From NCBI RefSeq assembly GCF_002917105.1, contig NZ_PQFZ01000023.1, positions 1 to 64,000 on the forward strand: a stretch of 64,000 nucleotides of DNA. Reading direction: 5' to 3'. The notes beneath the pieces were generated by a model, which did no database searches, was not told the origin of the DNA, and saw nothing but the letters and a program-made list of their open reading frames with translations. This DNA is from Allobosea psychrotolerans. Its GTDB lineage: Bacteria; Pseudomonadota; Alphaproteobacteria; Rhizobiales; Beijerinckiaceae. The translations under genes were made by a program, and so were the position numbers. Every line of letters begins with the position of its first letter. Positions within the stretch are counted from its first letter, which is position 1. Shown here in pieces: positions 17,449-26,795 of the stretch.

Positions 17449-18437
17449 CGCCCGCTGCACCGCAAACGCTGACGGTCGAGGATTTCAATCAACGCGGGGC
17501 AGCGGCCGCGCCGGCCCGGAAATTCTACGGCGAAACCCTGCTCGACCTCGCACGGCAGGATCCGCGGATCGTATGCCTGACCGCCGATCTGACCATACCG
17601 ACCGAAACCGACCTGTTTCGCGACGCTTTGCCCGAGCGCTTCCATCAGGTCGGGATAGCCGAGGCGAACATGATCGGCCTCGCCGGGGGGATGGCCCGCA
17701 GCGGCGAGATCCCGTTCGTGCACTCCTTCTGCGTCTTTGCGACCCGGCGTTGCTACGACCAGATCGCGATGCAGGTCGCCTACCCCAATCTCGCCGTGAA
17801 GATCGTCGGCCTCATCCCGGGCCTGACGACGATGCTGGGCGTCTCGCATCAGGCAACCGACGACATCGCGCTGATGCGGGCCTTGCCGAACATGACGGTG
17901 ATCGAGCCGAGCGGCCCGGCTGCGGTCCCGGCCGCGGTGCGGGCCGCCCTCGCGCATGACGGGCCGGTCTATCTGCGCCTGAAGCGGGCGGACGGCACCG
18001 AGGCCGGCGTCGTGGCGGAGGAGGGCGCCTTGCCGCTCGGCCGCATGCGCGTGCTGCGCCAGCCCGGCGAAGGCCTGTTGCTGGCCTGCGGGATGATGGT
18101 CGAGGCGTCGCTGGCGGCGGCCGACATTCTGGCGGCCGAGGGGATCGCCGTCGGCGTCGTCGACGTGCCGACGCTCAAGCCGCTCGATCCCGAGATCGCA
18201 ACACTTGCCTCGGGCCTTCGCGCGGTCGTCACCGCCGAAAACCACTCGATCATCGGCGGGCTCGGCAGCGCTGTCGCGGAGCTGCTGATGGAGTCGGGCG
18301 TGCGAACCGGCTTTAGCCGCGTCGGCGTCCGCGACGTCTTTGCCGAGGGCGGTACGACGCCCTATCTGTTCGAGCGCTACGGGCTGACGGCCGAGGCGAT
18401 CGCGAAGACCTATCGCGAAGCGCGAGGGCGCGGCTGA
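17445..18437 (+). CDS. Transketolase, C-terminal subunit
   Basis: A 330-residue partner of the upstream gene, with pyrimidine-binding and C-terminal transketolase domains. The conserved thiamine-activating glutamate is in VGIAEANMIGLAGG (Glu73). HSFCVFATRRCYDQI and GVSHQATDDIALMRALP are typical of split transketolase and DXS-like proteins. ATGA overlap with the N-terminal subunit indicates coupled synthesis of a heteromer. It converges on the GntR gene, with 28 bases of overlap at the 3' ends. A short nonconserved tail precedes the fold (about 24 residues). Confidence 0.9.
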   Translation: MTPAAPQTLTVEDFNQRGAAAAPARKFYGETLLDLARQDPRIVCLTADLTIPTETDLFRDALPERFHQVGIAEANMIGLAGGMARSGEIPFVHSFCVFATRRCYDQIAMQVAYPNLAVKIVGLIPGLTTMLGVSHQATDDIALMRALPNMTVIEPSGPAAVPAAVRAALAHDGPVYLRLKRADGTEAGVVAEEGALPLGRMRVLRQPGEGLLLACGMMVEASLAAADILAAEGIAVGVVDVPTLKPLDPEIATLASGLRAVVTAENHSIIGGLGSAVAELLMESGVRTGFSRVGVRDVFAEGGTTPYLFERYGLTAEAIAKTYREARGRG

Positions 18438-19162
18438 TGAGCGGTGTCGCGTGCCAGCTTGCGGGTGTCGCCTCCGGATTCCAGCAATTGCACGAGCTTG
18501 ACCCCACCCTGACGCATGTCGGTCTGCACGGCGTCGCGTACGCCCGCGGCATCGCGATCCCGCAGGCATTCGAGAATGCGCAGGTGCTCGTGCCGCCCGG
18601 GATAGGTCGGTGCCGCATTCGGGTAATGGTAGTTGAGAAGCGGGCCGTTGCGCATCCAGATATCGTCGAGAATCGCCAGCAACTCGGGCATCTCCGCGGC
18701 CTCGTAGAGCCGGTGGTGGAAGCGCCAGTTCGCCCGGACCGCGTCGGACCAGCGCCCCTCCGCCTCGGCGGCGACGAGCTCCTGGTGCAGAGCCGTCATT
18801 TGCGCGATGCCGTCCTCGCTGATCCTCGGCGTGGCGTTCTCGGCCGCAAGCCCCTCGAGAAAGAGGCGGATCGTCCTGAGCTCGAGATACTGGGCCAGCG
18901 ACATATGCGCGACGATGATCGAGCGGCCGTCGATCAGCTCCAGGGCGCGGGCGCGCACGAGCTGCATCAGCGCCTCGCGGATCGGCGTCTCCGAGACATG
19001 CATCGATGCCGCGAGTTCGCGGATCTTGAAGCGATGACCCGGCCAGAAGCGGCCCTCCATCAGCGCGATGCGCAGATTGTTGTAGACGATACGCGTCAGG
19101 CTGTCGCGCGCGACGGGCTCGATCGCTCCAGCTTGCAGGGAATGGTCTTCTGCGTTCGTCAC
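18410..19162 (-). CDS. GntR-family regulator (FadR/FCD type) of the regulon
   Basis: A 250-residue regulator from the GTG at 19160-19162, which has AGAGGA at the right distance; a TTG 33 bases further upstream lacks this. The winged helix spans about residues 18-85 (YNNLRIALMEGRFWPGHRF, then HVSETPIREALMQLV), followed by an FCD domain with HLRILE and NWRFHHRLYEAAE histidines. It sits between the transketolase and transporter units, and its promoter region faces the ABC operon, 190 bases away. It is the natural candidate for binding the three ATATATCAWATA sites, one of which lies 150 bases upstream of this gene. Confidence 0.9.
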   Translation of the reverse strand: MTNAEDHSLQAGAIEPVARDSLTRIVYNNLRIALMEGRFWPGHRFKIRELAASMHVSETPIREALMQLVRARALELIDGRSIIVAHMSLAQYLELRTIRLFLEGLAAENATPRISEDGIAQMTALHQELVAAEAEGRWSDAVRANWRFHHRLYEAAEMPELLAILDDIWMRNGPLLNYHYPNAAPTYPGRHEHLRILECLRDRDAAGVRDAVQTDMRQGGVKLVQLLESGGDTRKLARDTAHQPRPRASR

Positions 19163-19310
19163 GCTGCTTCCTCTGGGGCCGAAGTTTTCGGCCAAAGCTC
19201 ACCCATAAATCAAAAGAACCGGGCCCGGAACGCAAAAAGCACGCGCCGAAAGCCTGGGCCGGCCAAGCGGCGGACCGCGGCGGCTTCGCACGCGAAACAC
19301 GCTTGCCAAG

Positions 19311-19330
19311 TTCGATATATCAAATATTCT
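19311..19330. promoter_or_regulatory. Predicted GntR operator, site 2 (ABC transporter operon)
   Basis: TTCGATATATCAAATATTCT, 22 bases upstream of the ATPase start codon and also upstream of the divergent GntR gene. It shares TTSRATATATCAWATA with sites 1 and 3 in the same orientation. Placed this close to the start, binding would block transcription or early elongation. Confidence 0.65.
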
Positions 19331-19351
19331 AGCTGGCAGTAAGGGGATCCT

Positions 19352-20455
19352 ATGCTGCAGTCCGCTGCTCTTTCCAGCCGTTCCGTAGGGATCGAGATCG
19401 AAGGCCTCGTGAAGCGGTTCGGCTCCGTGAAGGCCGTGGACGGAGTTTCGCTCGCCGTCGAGCCCGGCGAGTTTCTGGCGCTGCTCGGTCCCTCCGGCTC
19501 CGGCAAGACGACGATCTTGATGGCGATCGCCGGTTTCGAATATCCGGACGAGGGGCGCATCCGGGTCGGTGGCGAGGACCTCACCTGGGTGCCGCCGAAC
19601 CGGCGCAATCTCGGCATGGTCTTCCAGAAATATACGCTGTTTCCGCATATGAGCGTGCTGGAGAACATCGCCTTTCCGCTCAAGATGCGCGGCCTCGGCC
19701 GGGCCGAGCGCGAGGAGCGGGCGCGTGCGGCGCTCGCCACCGTGCGGCTCGACGGCTATGGCGAGCGCAAGCCCTCGCAGCTCTCCGGCGGCCAGCAGCA
19801 GCGCGTCGCTATCGCGCGCGCCATTGTCTACAAGCCGCGCGTGCTGCTGATGGACGAGCCGCTCTCGGCGCTCGACAAGAACCTCCGCGAGGAGATGCAG
19901 ATCGAAACCAAGCATCTGCAGCGCGAGATCGGCATCACCGTCGTCTTCGTCACCCACGACCAGACCGAAGCCCTGACGATGGCCGACCGTGTCGCGGTGC
20001 TCGACCAGGGCCGGCTCCAGCAGATCGGCTCTCCACACGATCTCTACGAGACGCCGCGGACGGCCTTCGTCGCCGGTTTCATCGGCGAGACCAATTTCTG
20101 CAAAGGCAGGGCGCAAGGCGCCGGCGTTGCCGGTCAGCGCATCGGCGTGACGCTCGACGGCGGCGACGTGGTCGAGGCGACGGCGGTCGAGGCCGTCGCG
20201 CAGGGCGCGCCGGTGCGGATCGCGATCCGGCCGGAAAGGCTGAGCCTCGGAGATCCGGCAACCGGGCTCGCGGCATGTGTCGAGGAGGCGATCTATGCCG
20301 GCAACGCCACCACGCTGCTGCTGGCGTTGCCGTCCGGCCAGTCGATACGGCTGCGCGTGCCGGCGGGCGCGGCGCTTGCCTCTCCCGCGGTCGGCGAGAG
20401 GGTCGGCCTGAGCTGGCGGGTCGAGGACGCCCGGGCCTTCGGAGACGCGGCGTGA
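19352..20455 (+). CDS. ABC transporter ATP-binding protein, polyamine type (PotA-like)
   Basis: A 367-residue ATPase. Walker A GPSGSGKTT is near residue 46, the signature LSGGQQQRVAIARAI near residue 145, Walker B VLLMDEPLSALDK near residue 166 and the switch histidine in FVTHDQTEA. The C-terminal TOBE domain (about 290-360) is typical of the PotA/FbpC group. It is the first gene of a five-part transport unit with two permeases and a binding protein, and its stop overlaps the next GTG start. It energises import of a small cationic or amide-type compound; the ligand is unknown. Confidence 0.93.
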   Translation: MLQSAALSSRSVGIEIEGLVKRFGSVKAVDGVSLAVEPGEFLALLGPSGSGKTTILMAIAGFEYPDEGRIRVGGEDLTWVPPNRRNLGMVFQKYTLFPHMSVLENIAFPLKMRGLGRAEREERARAALATVRLDGYGERKPSQLSGGQQQRVAIARAIVYKPRVLLMDEPLSALDKNLREEMQIETKHLQREIGITVVFVTHDQTEALTMADRVAVLDQGRLQQIGSPHDLYETPRTAFVAGFIGETNFCKGRAQGAGVAGQRIGVTLDGGDVVEATAVEAVAQGAPVRIAIRPERLSLGDPATGLAACVEEAIYAGNATTLLLALPSGQSIRLRVPAGAALASPAVGERVGLSWRVEDARAFGDAA

Positions 20456-21321
20456 GCGGCCGCCCCTCCCGATGGCTGCTCGGCGGGCGCCATTACAGCG
20501 AGGCGGCGAGCCTCGCCTTGGCTGCACCCTTCCTGATCCTGGCCTTCGTCACCTTCATCCTGCCGCTTGGCTCGCTGCTGCATGAAAGCCTGTTCCTGCC
20601 GCAGCCGACACTGGCCCATTACGAGCGCGCGCTGACGGAGCCGGTCTATCTTCGCGTTATGCTGCGCACGCTGCGCATCGCAGCCTCGGTCACGCTCCTG
20701 ACGCTGCTGCTGGCCTGGCCGCTGGCTTGGCTCATGGCGCGCAGCAGCGGCTTGAGGCTCGCCATCCTCGTCGCCTCGGTGCTGCTGCCGCTGTGGACCT
20801 CGGTGTTGGTGCGCACCTATGCCTGGATGGTGCTGCTGCAGAAGAACGGGGTGGTCAACCAGCTCCTGATCGGCGCCGGCATCACCGGCGAGCCGCTGCG
20901 TCTGCTCTACACCGAGGGCGCCGTCGTACTGGCGATGAGCCATGTGCTGCTGCCCTTCATGGTGCTGCCGATCTTCTCGGCGCTGCGCGGCATCCCGGAG
21001 GACTACAACCGCGCCGCGCAGATGCTGGGCGCATCCGAATGGGCGACCTTCCGCGAGGTGATCTTCCCGCTCTCGCTGCCGGGCGTGACCTCGGGTTGCC
21101 TGATGGTGTTCCTGCTGGCGCTCGGCTTCTTCGTCACCCCGGCGCTGATCGGCGGCCCCCAGCAGATGATGATCGCGACGCTGGTCTCGCAACAGGTACG
21201 CGAGATGCTGGACTGGTCTTTCGCGGGCGCCCTTGTCGGCGTGCTGCTCGCCTTCGTCCTGCTCATCGCGGTCGCTTTCAAGCGAGCGGTCCGGCTCGAT
21301 CGCTTCGTGGGGTCGGCATGA
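20452..21321 (+). CDS. ABC transporter permease, PotB-like
   Basis: A 289-residue membrane protein with about six helices. I chose the GTG at 20452, which overlaps the ATPase stop (GTGA); the longer open frame upstream is a shadow. The EAA loop PEDYNRAAQMLGASEWATFREVIFP is near residues 182-206. This is the polyamine/opine type permease found first in pot-like operons. The 3' end overlaps the next permease start in ATGA. Confidence 0.92.
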   Translation: MSGRPSRWLLGGRHYSEAASLALAAPFLILAFVTFILPLGSLLHESLFLPQPTLAHYERALTEPVYLRVMLRTLRIAASVTLLTLLLAWPLAWLMARSSGLRLAILVASVLLPLWTSVLVRTYAWMVLLQKNGVVNQLLIGAGITGEPLRLLYTEGAVVLAMSHVLLPFMVLPIFSALRGIPEDYNRAAQMLGASEWATFREVIFPLSLPGVTSGCLMVFLLALGFFVTPALIGGPQQMMIATLVSQQVREMLDWSFAGALVGVLLAFVLLIAVAFKRAVRLDRFVGSA

Positions 21322-22148
21322 GCGCGCCCGAACGCACCCGGCCCTCCCGCCATGCCGGCCGCGCCGCGATCGGGGCGATCGCCTATGCCGTCACGGTGTT
21401 CCTGCTGCTGCCGACGCTGGTGATCATGCCGATGTCGGTGGGGCCGGAGCGCTATCTGCGCTTTCCGCCGGACGGCTTCTCGCTGCGTTGGTACGCCGAG
21501 TATTTCGGCGATGCCGACTGGATCAGCGCCACGCTGTTCAGCCTGGAGATCGGCGTCGTCGCGACGCTCGCCGCCACGGTCGTCGGAACCATGCTGGCGC
21601 TCGCGCTGGTGCGCGGGCGGCTGCCGGGGAAGGGATTGGTGGAGCTTCTCGTCATCGGTCCCGTCATCGTCCCGCATATCGCGCTCGCGGTAGCGATGTT
21701 TCTCGTCTTCGAGCAGTTGCGCCTGACCGGCACGCTGCTGGGCTTCGCGATGGCGCACACGATCCTGGCGTTGCCCTTCGTGGTCTTCACTGTGCTGGCG
21801 GCGCTCTATCGCTTCGATGCGGATCTCGAGCGCGCGGCGCTGTCGTGCGGGGCAGGGCCGCTGCGCACCTTCCGCCATGTCACGCTGCCGTTGATTGCGC
21901 CCGGCGTGGTCTCGGCCGCGCTGTTTGCCTTCATCATCTCCTTTGACGAGGCGGTGGTGTCGTTCTTCATCTCCAACCTCGACCGCAAGACCCTGCCGCG
22001 CAAGATGTTCGAGGATATCGACTACAACGTCTCGCCGACTTTGGCCGCCGTCGCGACCATGCTGACCCTTCTGACGATAGCCGCGCTCGTCGGCAGCCAC
22101 CTGATCAAGAGCCGTCTCGACCGCCGCGCGCGCGCGGCCGGGAGCTGA
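21318..22148 (+). CDS. ABC transporter permease, PotC-like
   Basis: A 276-residue permease with six predicted helices. The EAA loop DADLERAALSCGAGPLRTFRHVTLP is near residues 164-188, and FIISFDEAVVSFF is typical of PotC. Starts at the ATG overlapping the previous stop. The C-terminus ends in a run of arginines on the cytoplasmic side. It completes the membrane part of the transporter. Confidence 0.92.
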   Translation: MSAPERTRPSRHAGRAAIGAIAYAVTVFLLLPTLVIMPMSVGPERYLRFPPDGFSLRWYAEYFGDADWISATLFSLEIGVVATLAATVVGTMLALALVRGRLPGKGLVELLVIGPVIVPHIALAVAMFLVFEQLRLTGTLLGFAMAHTILALPFVVFTVLAALYRFDADLERAALSCGAGPLRTFRHVTLPLIAPGVVSAALFAFIISFDEAVVSFFISNLDRKTLPRKMFEDIDYNVSPTLAAVATMLTLLTIAALVGSHLIKSRLDRRARAAGS

Positions 22149-22202
22149 ACCACCCGCCACCGCCGTCCCGAAATCCGAAGGCAACAAAAGGGGAGCCTCG
22201 CG

Positions 22203-23276
22203 ATGACCATAGACAGCAAGCTTTCGACGACACGACGCCATGTCCTGGCCGGCGCGCTGGGCGCCGCCTCTTTCGCCATCGGCGGACAGGCGCTCGCCCA
22301 GACCAAAGAAGTCATCGTCGCCACCACCGGCGGCCTGATGGAGCGCAGCCTGCAGGAGCATTTCTACAAGCGTTTCGAAGAGCAGACCGGCATCAAGGTC
22401 CGCTCGGTGCCAATCGAGCTGCCGGACCAATGGGCCCGCGCCCGCGCCGGCCAGCGCAGCGGCAACATTCCCTTCGACGTCGTCACCGCGACGCCGCCGG
22501 ACCTGATCCAGCATGCCGACATCCTGGAGCCGATCGATTGCGCCGGCCTGCCGGGCATCGTCGCGCACGCCCTGCCGAATGCCTGCTTCCCGCGCGGCAT
22601 CATCCGCACGGCCGGCGGCATGGCGCTGACCTGGAGCAAGAAGGCTTTCCCGAAAGGCGGGCCGCAATCCTGGGCCGATTTCTTCGACACCGCCAAATTC
22701 CCGGGCCCGCGCTCGCTGCCCGATACCGGCGACCGCGAATGGTGGGTGCCGCTCGCGGCGCTGCTGGCTGACGGGGTGGCGCCGGACAAGGCCTTCCCGC
22801 TGGATCTGGACAGGGCCTACAAGAAACTGGACGCGCTGAAGCCCCAGATCGCCGCCTGGTGGAAGAGCGGCGACAACGCCATGCAGATTATGCGTGGCGG
22901 CGACGCCGTGATGATGATGGTTTATTCCAGCCGCTCCGTGCCGCTCGCCAAGAGCGGGGAGTTCGACTTCACCTGGAACCAGGCGATCCGGGACGTCGGC
23001 AACTGGGCGGTGCTCAAGGGCAGCCCGAATGTCCAGAATGGCATCAAGTTCCTCGATTTCTTCGTGCAGGACGGCAAGGAGCATGTGGCCTTCAGCGAGA
23101 AGGTCTCCTTCGATTCCAACAACCGCGAGGCGCCGAGCCTCGTGCCGCCGGAGGAGCGCCGCTTCCGTCCGTCCTGGCCCGACAACTGGTCGAAGCTGGT
23201 CATCGCCGATTACGACTGGATCGCGGCGAACCGCAACGCGCTCCGGGAGCGCTGGGTCACCTGGCTGACGAAATAG
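22203..23276 (+). CDS. ABC transporter substrate-binding protein, PotD-like
   Basis: A 357-residue periplasmic binding protein. The N-terminus TTRRHVLAGALGAASFAIGG has a twin-arginine motif and an ALAQ cleavage site near residue 30. The mature protein starts KEVIVATTGGLMERSLQEHF, as in the extracellular solute-binding family 1/PotD group. The ATG follows AAGGGGAG. It lies 54 bases after the PotC-like gene and just before the DMFase-like genes, so the bound compound is the probable substrate of that enzyme or is converted into it. Confidence 0.92.
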   Translation: MTIDSKLSTTRRHVLAGALGAASFAIGGQALAQTKEVIVATTGGLMERSLQEHFYKRFEEQTGIKVRSVPIELPDQWARARAGQRSGNIPFDVVTATPPDLIQHADILEPIDCAGLPGIVAHALPNACFPRGIIRTAGGMALTWSKKAFPKGGPQSWADFFDTAKFPGPRSLPDTGDREWWVPLAALLADGVAPDKAFPLDLDRAYKKLDALKPQIAAWWKSGDNAMQIMRGGDAVMMMVYSSRSVPLAKSGEFDFTWNQAIRDVGNWAVLKGSPNVQNGIKFLDFFVQDGKEHVAFSEKVSFDSNNREAPSLVPPEERRFRPSWPDNWSKLVIADYDWIAANRNALRERWVTWLTK

Positions 23277-23334
23277 GCCCTGCCGCACCGGCGCCGCCGA
23301 CGCGGCGCCGGCCACTTCGCCAAGGTTGCCGTCG

Positions 23335-23661
23335 ATGCTCGTAAATTACCCTGATGCCGCGCACTGGCCGGTCGATCCGACGCGCCGGGATCTCGTCGAG
23401 GAAATGCGCGCCAGGCCGCGCGGTCCCCATAGTCACGACCTGCAGCGGCTGCTCCATCGCATGCGATGGACCGGCGTCGGCAAGCGCTACGTGCTGATCA
23501 CCCTGGAGCCCGGCCGCCGCTGGATGCTGGCGCGGCTGCCCGGGCGTCGCGGGGTGCCGATCGAGACCTTTCCCAATCGTGTCTTCACCAGCCTGGCCGA
23601 GGCCGAATGGGCCGTCTTCGCGATGCGCTGGGAAGCGCTGACCGGGCAAGAACTGGACTGA
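23335..23661 (+). CDS. N,N-dimethylformamidase-like small (alpha) subunit
   Basis: A 108-residue protein. The C-terminal two thirds follows the pattern I recall for the small subunit of dimethylformamidase: LQRLLHRMRWTGVGKRYVL, an aromatic/charged middle, then a segment like RVFTSLAEAEWAVFAMRWE, which aligns with the F-K-T-E-E-E-A-x-x-A-V-F region of DmfA1. It lies 14 bases before the gene for a large-subunit homologue, in the same order as in known dmfA1A2 operons. I used ATG 23335; a TTG nine bases upstream is less likely. The match is from memory without an alignment, but context makes it strong. Confidence 0.75.
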   Translation: MLVNYPDAAHWPVDPTRRDLVEEMRARPRGPHSHDLQRLLHRMRWTGVGKRYVLITLEPGRRWMLARLPGRRGVPIETFPNRVFTSLAEAEWAVFAMRWEALTGQELD

Positions 23662-23675
23662 GAAGGCACGTCGTC

Positions 23676-25928
23676 ATGAGAGATACCACCGCCGTTCTCG
23701 GCTATGCCTGGCCGCTCGTCGTCTCGCCGGGCGAGAGCGTTTCCTTCCATCTGTCGAGCCCGGGCCTGACGCAGGCGCAGGCGAAGATCGTTCGCGTCCG
23801 CTGCGCCGATCCCGACCCGGATGGGCCGGGGCTGAAGCTCGAAACGCCCGGCACGCCCATCGATGGGCCGGTGGCGCTGAAGGATCAGCCGATCCATCCC
23901 GGCGCGGCCGCGATCATCGCCGATGTGCCGGCCCTGTCGCCCGCGAGTTTCTCGGCCGGGTGCTTCATCTGGCCGACGGCGCCGCTGGGCCGCGAGCAGA
24001 GCATCCTGGCGCGCTGGCGTGCCGATCTCGGGCAAGGCTGGCGGCTCGGACTCGACGAGGACGGCCATCTCGTCTTCGAGGTTGCGGGCGCCGATGGAGG
24101 CCTCACGCTGCGGGTCGCCAGGCCGGCTATCGAGCGCGAATGGCTCTTCGTCGCCGCGAGTTACGAGGCGGCGTCCGGTGTCGTGACGCTGACCCAGCGC
24201 AGCCTCGATCCGCAGGGTGGTCGCGATACCAGCGGCCATGTCGTTGGGCACGGGCCGAAGACGGTAGCCTGGCCGCGGGATACGGCGCTCGTCTTCGCGG
24301 CGCAGGCGCGCGAGGCCGGCTCCGACCCGCTGACCGAAGCGCATTACGACGGCAAGATCGACCGGCCACGGCTCTTCTCCACGGCGCTGGCGGAAGAGGA
24401 ACTGCGCCGCGCCTGCGAGACTCTCGCGCCGCTCCCGAGCGATCCGCGCCTCGTCGGGGCTTGGGATTTTTCGCGTGAGATGGCGGGAGACGCCATCCGC
24501 GACGTCTCGACCAACCGTCTCGACGGCCGGCTGCGCAACATGCCGATGCGCGCCATGACCGGCGCGAACTGGGACGGTTCGGTGGTGCAGTGGCGCGAGC
24601 GGCCCGAGCTCTACGGGGCGATCCATTTCCACAGCGACGACATGGCCGATTGCGGCTGGGAGCAGGGACCTCAATTCACGGTGCCCGCCGACTGGCGCAG
24701 CGGTTTCTATGCGCTGAGGCTGACGGCGCGGGAGGGCAGCGAAGACCCCGTCGAAAGCTATGTCTCTTTCTTCGTGCGCGCTCCGCTCGGCCAGGCGAAG
24801 TCGAAATTGGCGCTCGTGGCCTCTACCGCGACCTATCAGGCCTATGCCAACAGCGCGCTCAGGCTCGACCAGGTCCATGCCGAGGCGATGCTGGAGGGCG
24901 TGATCGCGCTCTCGCGGGACGACGCCTATCTTCAGGAGCATCGCGAGCTCGGCCTCTCCACCTACGACACGCATAGCGACGGCAGCGGATGGTGCTATTC
25001 GACCGCGAAACGGCCGATCCTGAACATGCGCCCGCTCGGCAACACCTTCAACTACGTCAACGACACCCACATCATCGACTGGCTCGAAGAACTCAGCTTC
25101 GATTACGATGTCATCACCGATTGCGACATCGACCGGCACGGCGCCCAGCTGCTCAAAGCCTATGACTGCGTGATCACGCCGTCGCATCCCGAATATTACA
25201 GCCTCAACATGATCGAGGCCTTCGACGCCTATCAGCGCGGCGGCGGGCGGCACGTCTATCTCGGCGGCAACGGCTTCTACTGGCGCATCGCCTGGCACCC
25301 GACCAACCCGCATGAGATGGAGATCAGGCGCGGCATGAGCGGGCTGCGCACATGGGAAGGGGAAGCGGGCGAGAACGGGCTGTCCTTCACCGGCGAGCCT
25401 TCGGGTCTCTGGCGCACGCATGGGCGGCCGCCGCAGCGGCTCGTCGGCGTCGGTTTCGATGCGCAGGTCTTCACACGCTCCTATCCCTATGAATGGCTGG
25501 AGGATGCGCGCGATCCGCGCGTCGCCTGGCTGGTCGAAGGTGTCGACCTGGCCCAGCCCCTGGGCGATTTCGGCCTGCGCGGTGGAGGTGCCGCCGGGCT
25601 TGAGGTCGACAGGGTCGAGCCCGCTCTGGGCACGCCGCCGCATACGCTGCGCCTCGCGACCGCGGACCAGCTCGATTATGGCGGCGTCCCGACGCTGGAA
25701 GAGCTCCGCACCCTCCATCGCGGCGTCATGGGAGACCAGAACGCGCTCGTGCGCGCCGATCTCGCCTTCTTCCCGACAGCGGCGGGAGGAGCCGTGTTCT
25801 CGACGGGCTCCATCGCCTGGGCTTGCGCGCTGACCTGCTACCGCTACGAGAATTCGGTGAGCCGGGTGACGGAGAACGTCCTGCGTCGCTTCCTCGATCC
25901 GGCACCGTTCGAGGGCTTCGACGATTGA
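23676..25928 (+). CDS. N,N-dimethylformamidase-like large (beta) subunit
   Basis: A 750-residue protein, close to the 762 residues of known DMFase large subunits. An N-terminal region with a LamG-like beta-sandwich (about 100-260, with LVGAWDFSREMAGD after it) precedes the conserved catalytic part from about residue 375. The iron of characterised DMFase is held by two Tyr and one Glu. Good candidates here are Tyr387 or Tyr390 (TATYQAYANS), Tyr430 (LSTYDTHSDGSG) and Glu506 (TPSHPEYYS), in nearly the same spacing. DMFase hydrolyses dimethylformamide to dimethylamine and formate. Here the true amide substrate is probably another molecule delivered by the adjacent transporter. Confidence 0.82.
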   Translation: MRDTTAVLGYAWPLVVSPGESVSFHLSSPGLTQAQAKIVRVRCADPDPDGPGLKLETPGTPIDGPVALKDQPIHPGAAAIIADVPALSPASFSAGCFIWPTAPLGREQSILARWRADLGQGWRLGLDEDGHLVFEVAGADGGLTLRVARPAIEREWLFVAASYEAASGVVTLTQRSLDPQGGRDTSGHVVGHGPKTVAWPRDTALVFAAQAREAGSDPLTEAHYDGKIDRPRLFSTALAEEELRRACETLAPLPSDPRLVGAWDFSREMAGDAIRDVSTNRLDGRLRNMPMRAMTGANWDGSVVQWRERPELYGAIHFHSDDMADCGWEQGPQFTVPADWRSGFYALRLTAREGSEDPVESYVSFFVRAPLGQAKSKLALVASTATYQAYANSALRLDQVHAEAMLEGVIALSRDDAYLQEHRELGLSTYDTHSDGSGWCYSTAKRPILNMRPLGNTFNYVNDTHIIDWLEELSFDYDVITDCDIDRHGAQLLKAYDCVITPSHPEYYSLNMIEAFDAYQRGGGRHVYLGGNGFYWRIAWHPTNPHEMEIRRGMSGLRTWEGEAGENGLSFTGEPSGLWRTHGRPPQRLVGVGFDAQVFTRSYPYEWLEDARDPRVAWLVEGVDLAQPLGDFGLRGGGAAGLEVDRVEPALGTPPHTLRLATADQLDYGGVPTLEELRTLHRGVMGDQNALVRADLAFFPTAAGGAVFSTGSIAWACALTCYRYENSVSRVTENVLRRFLDPAPFEGFDD

Positions 25929-25975
25929 TCCGATGGCGGCCGGCTCGCCCGGCCGCATTCTCTCGGTCGGACGCT

Positions 25976-26770
25976 TCAGGCGAGGCCGACGAGGTCGGAC
26001 GCTGCGCGCAGCTGCGCCAGCAGCATGGCCTTGCCGGCCACCGTCCGGCAGCCGCGCGCGGCGGCGGCGGCGAGGAAGGGCGTGACTTCCGGCGTCATCA
26101 CCACCTCGGCCGCGATCGCAGCAGGCCCGAGACGTTCGGCCGGCAGCGGCAGCGCGTCGCCCGTCTTCATGCCGAGCGAGGTGGTGTTGATGGCGATATC
26201 GCAGGCCGACGGGTCGTCACGCCCTGCCCGCGTGCGGCAAGCGGGGTAAGCCCGCGCCACGGCTTCCGCGAGCTCCCGCGCCTTGTCGGGCGAGCGGTTG
26301 GCGATGGTGAGTTCCGCTGCTCCGGCCTCCGCCATGGCGAAGGCGATGGCGCGCCCGGCGCCGCCGGCCCCGGCCTGCAGGACGCGCGCGCCGCGGATCG
26401 CGACGCCGGCTTCGAGCAACCCGCCGACGAAGCCGAGGCCGTCGACATTGTCGCCATGCAGCGTACCGTCCGGGTTGCGGCGCACGAAGTTCACGGCGCC
26501 GACCTGCCGGCCGCGCTCGCCGATGCTGTCGAGCAGCTCGATGACCACGATCTTGTGTGGGATCGTGACGCCGAAACCGGCGACGTTGCGCAAGCGCCGC
26601 AGCGTATCGAGGGCGCGCGGCAGATCCTCCGGCACGACGTGGAGAGGGGACACGGCGGCGTCGATGCCGCGCTCGGCGAAATGCTCGTTGAGCAGGGCCG
26701 AGCCGATGATATGCGCCACCGGATCGCCGAGGATGAAGAGGATGCGTGTCTTCCCGGTGATCCGCGTCAT
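25976..26770 (-). CDS. Shikimate/quinate dehydrogenase family protein (AroE-like paralogue)
   Basis: A 264-residue protein. The catalytic lysine motif is GVTIPHK (Lys73) and the paired aspartate is in GDNVDG (Asp110). The NADP-binding glycine loop is GAGGAGRAI near residue 130, and ANRSPDKA follows. The usual N-terminal shikimate-binding Ser-x-Ser is not conserved (AHIIGSALLN), so this is unlikely to be the biosynthetic AroE. The start ATG 26768-26770 was chosen since the frame upstream overlaps the aminotransferase gene. It is 25 bases after that gene and is probably cotranscribed with it. Confidence 0.85.
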   Translation of the reverse strand: MTRITGKTRILFILGDPVAHIIGSALLNEHFAERGIDAAVSPLHVVPEDLPRALDTLRRLRNVAGFGVTIPHKIVVIELLDSIGERGRQVGAVNFVRRNPDGTLHGDNVDGLGFVGGLLEAGVAIRGARVLQAGAGGAGRAIAFAMAEAGAAELTIANRSPDKARELAEAVARAYPACRTRAGRDDPSACDIAINTTSLGMKTGDALPLPAERLGPAAIAAEVVMTPEVTPFLAAAAARGCRTVAGKAMLLAQLRAASDLVGLA

Positions 26771-26795
26771 GGCAGGGGTTCCGGTTGGGGTGTGT

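Noticed and set aside
23487..25958. Long minus-strand open frame opposite the DMFase-like large subunit
   Set aside because: Antisense shadow. The composition is typical of reversed GC-rich coding sequence and the plus-strand frame has clear homology.
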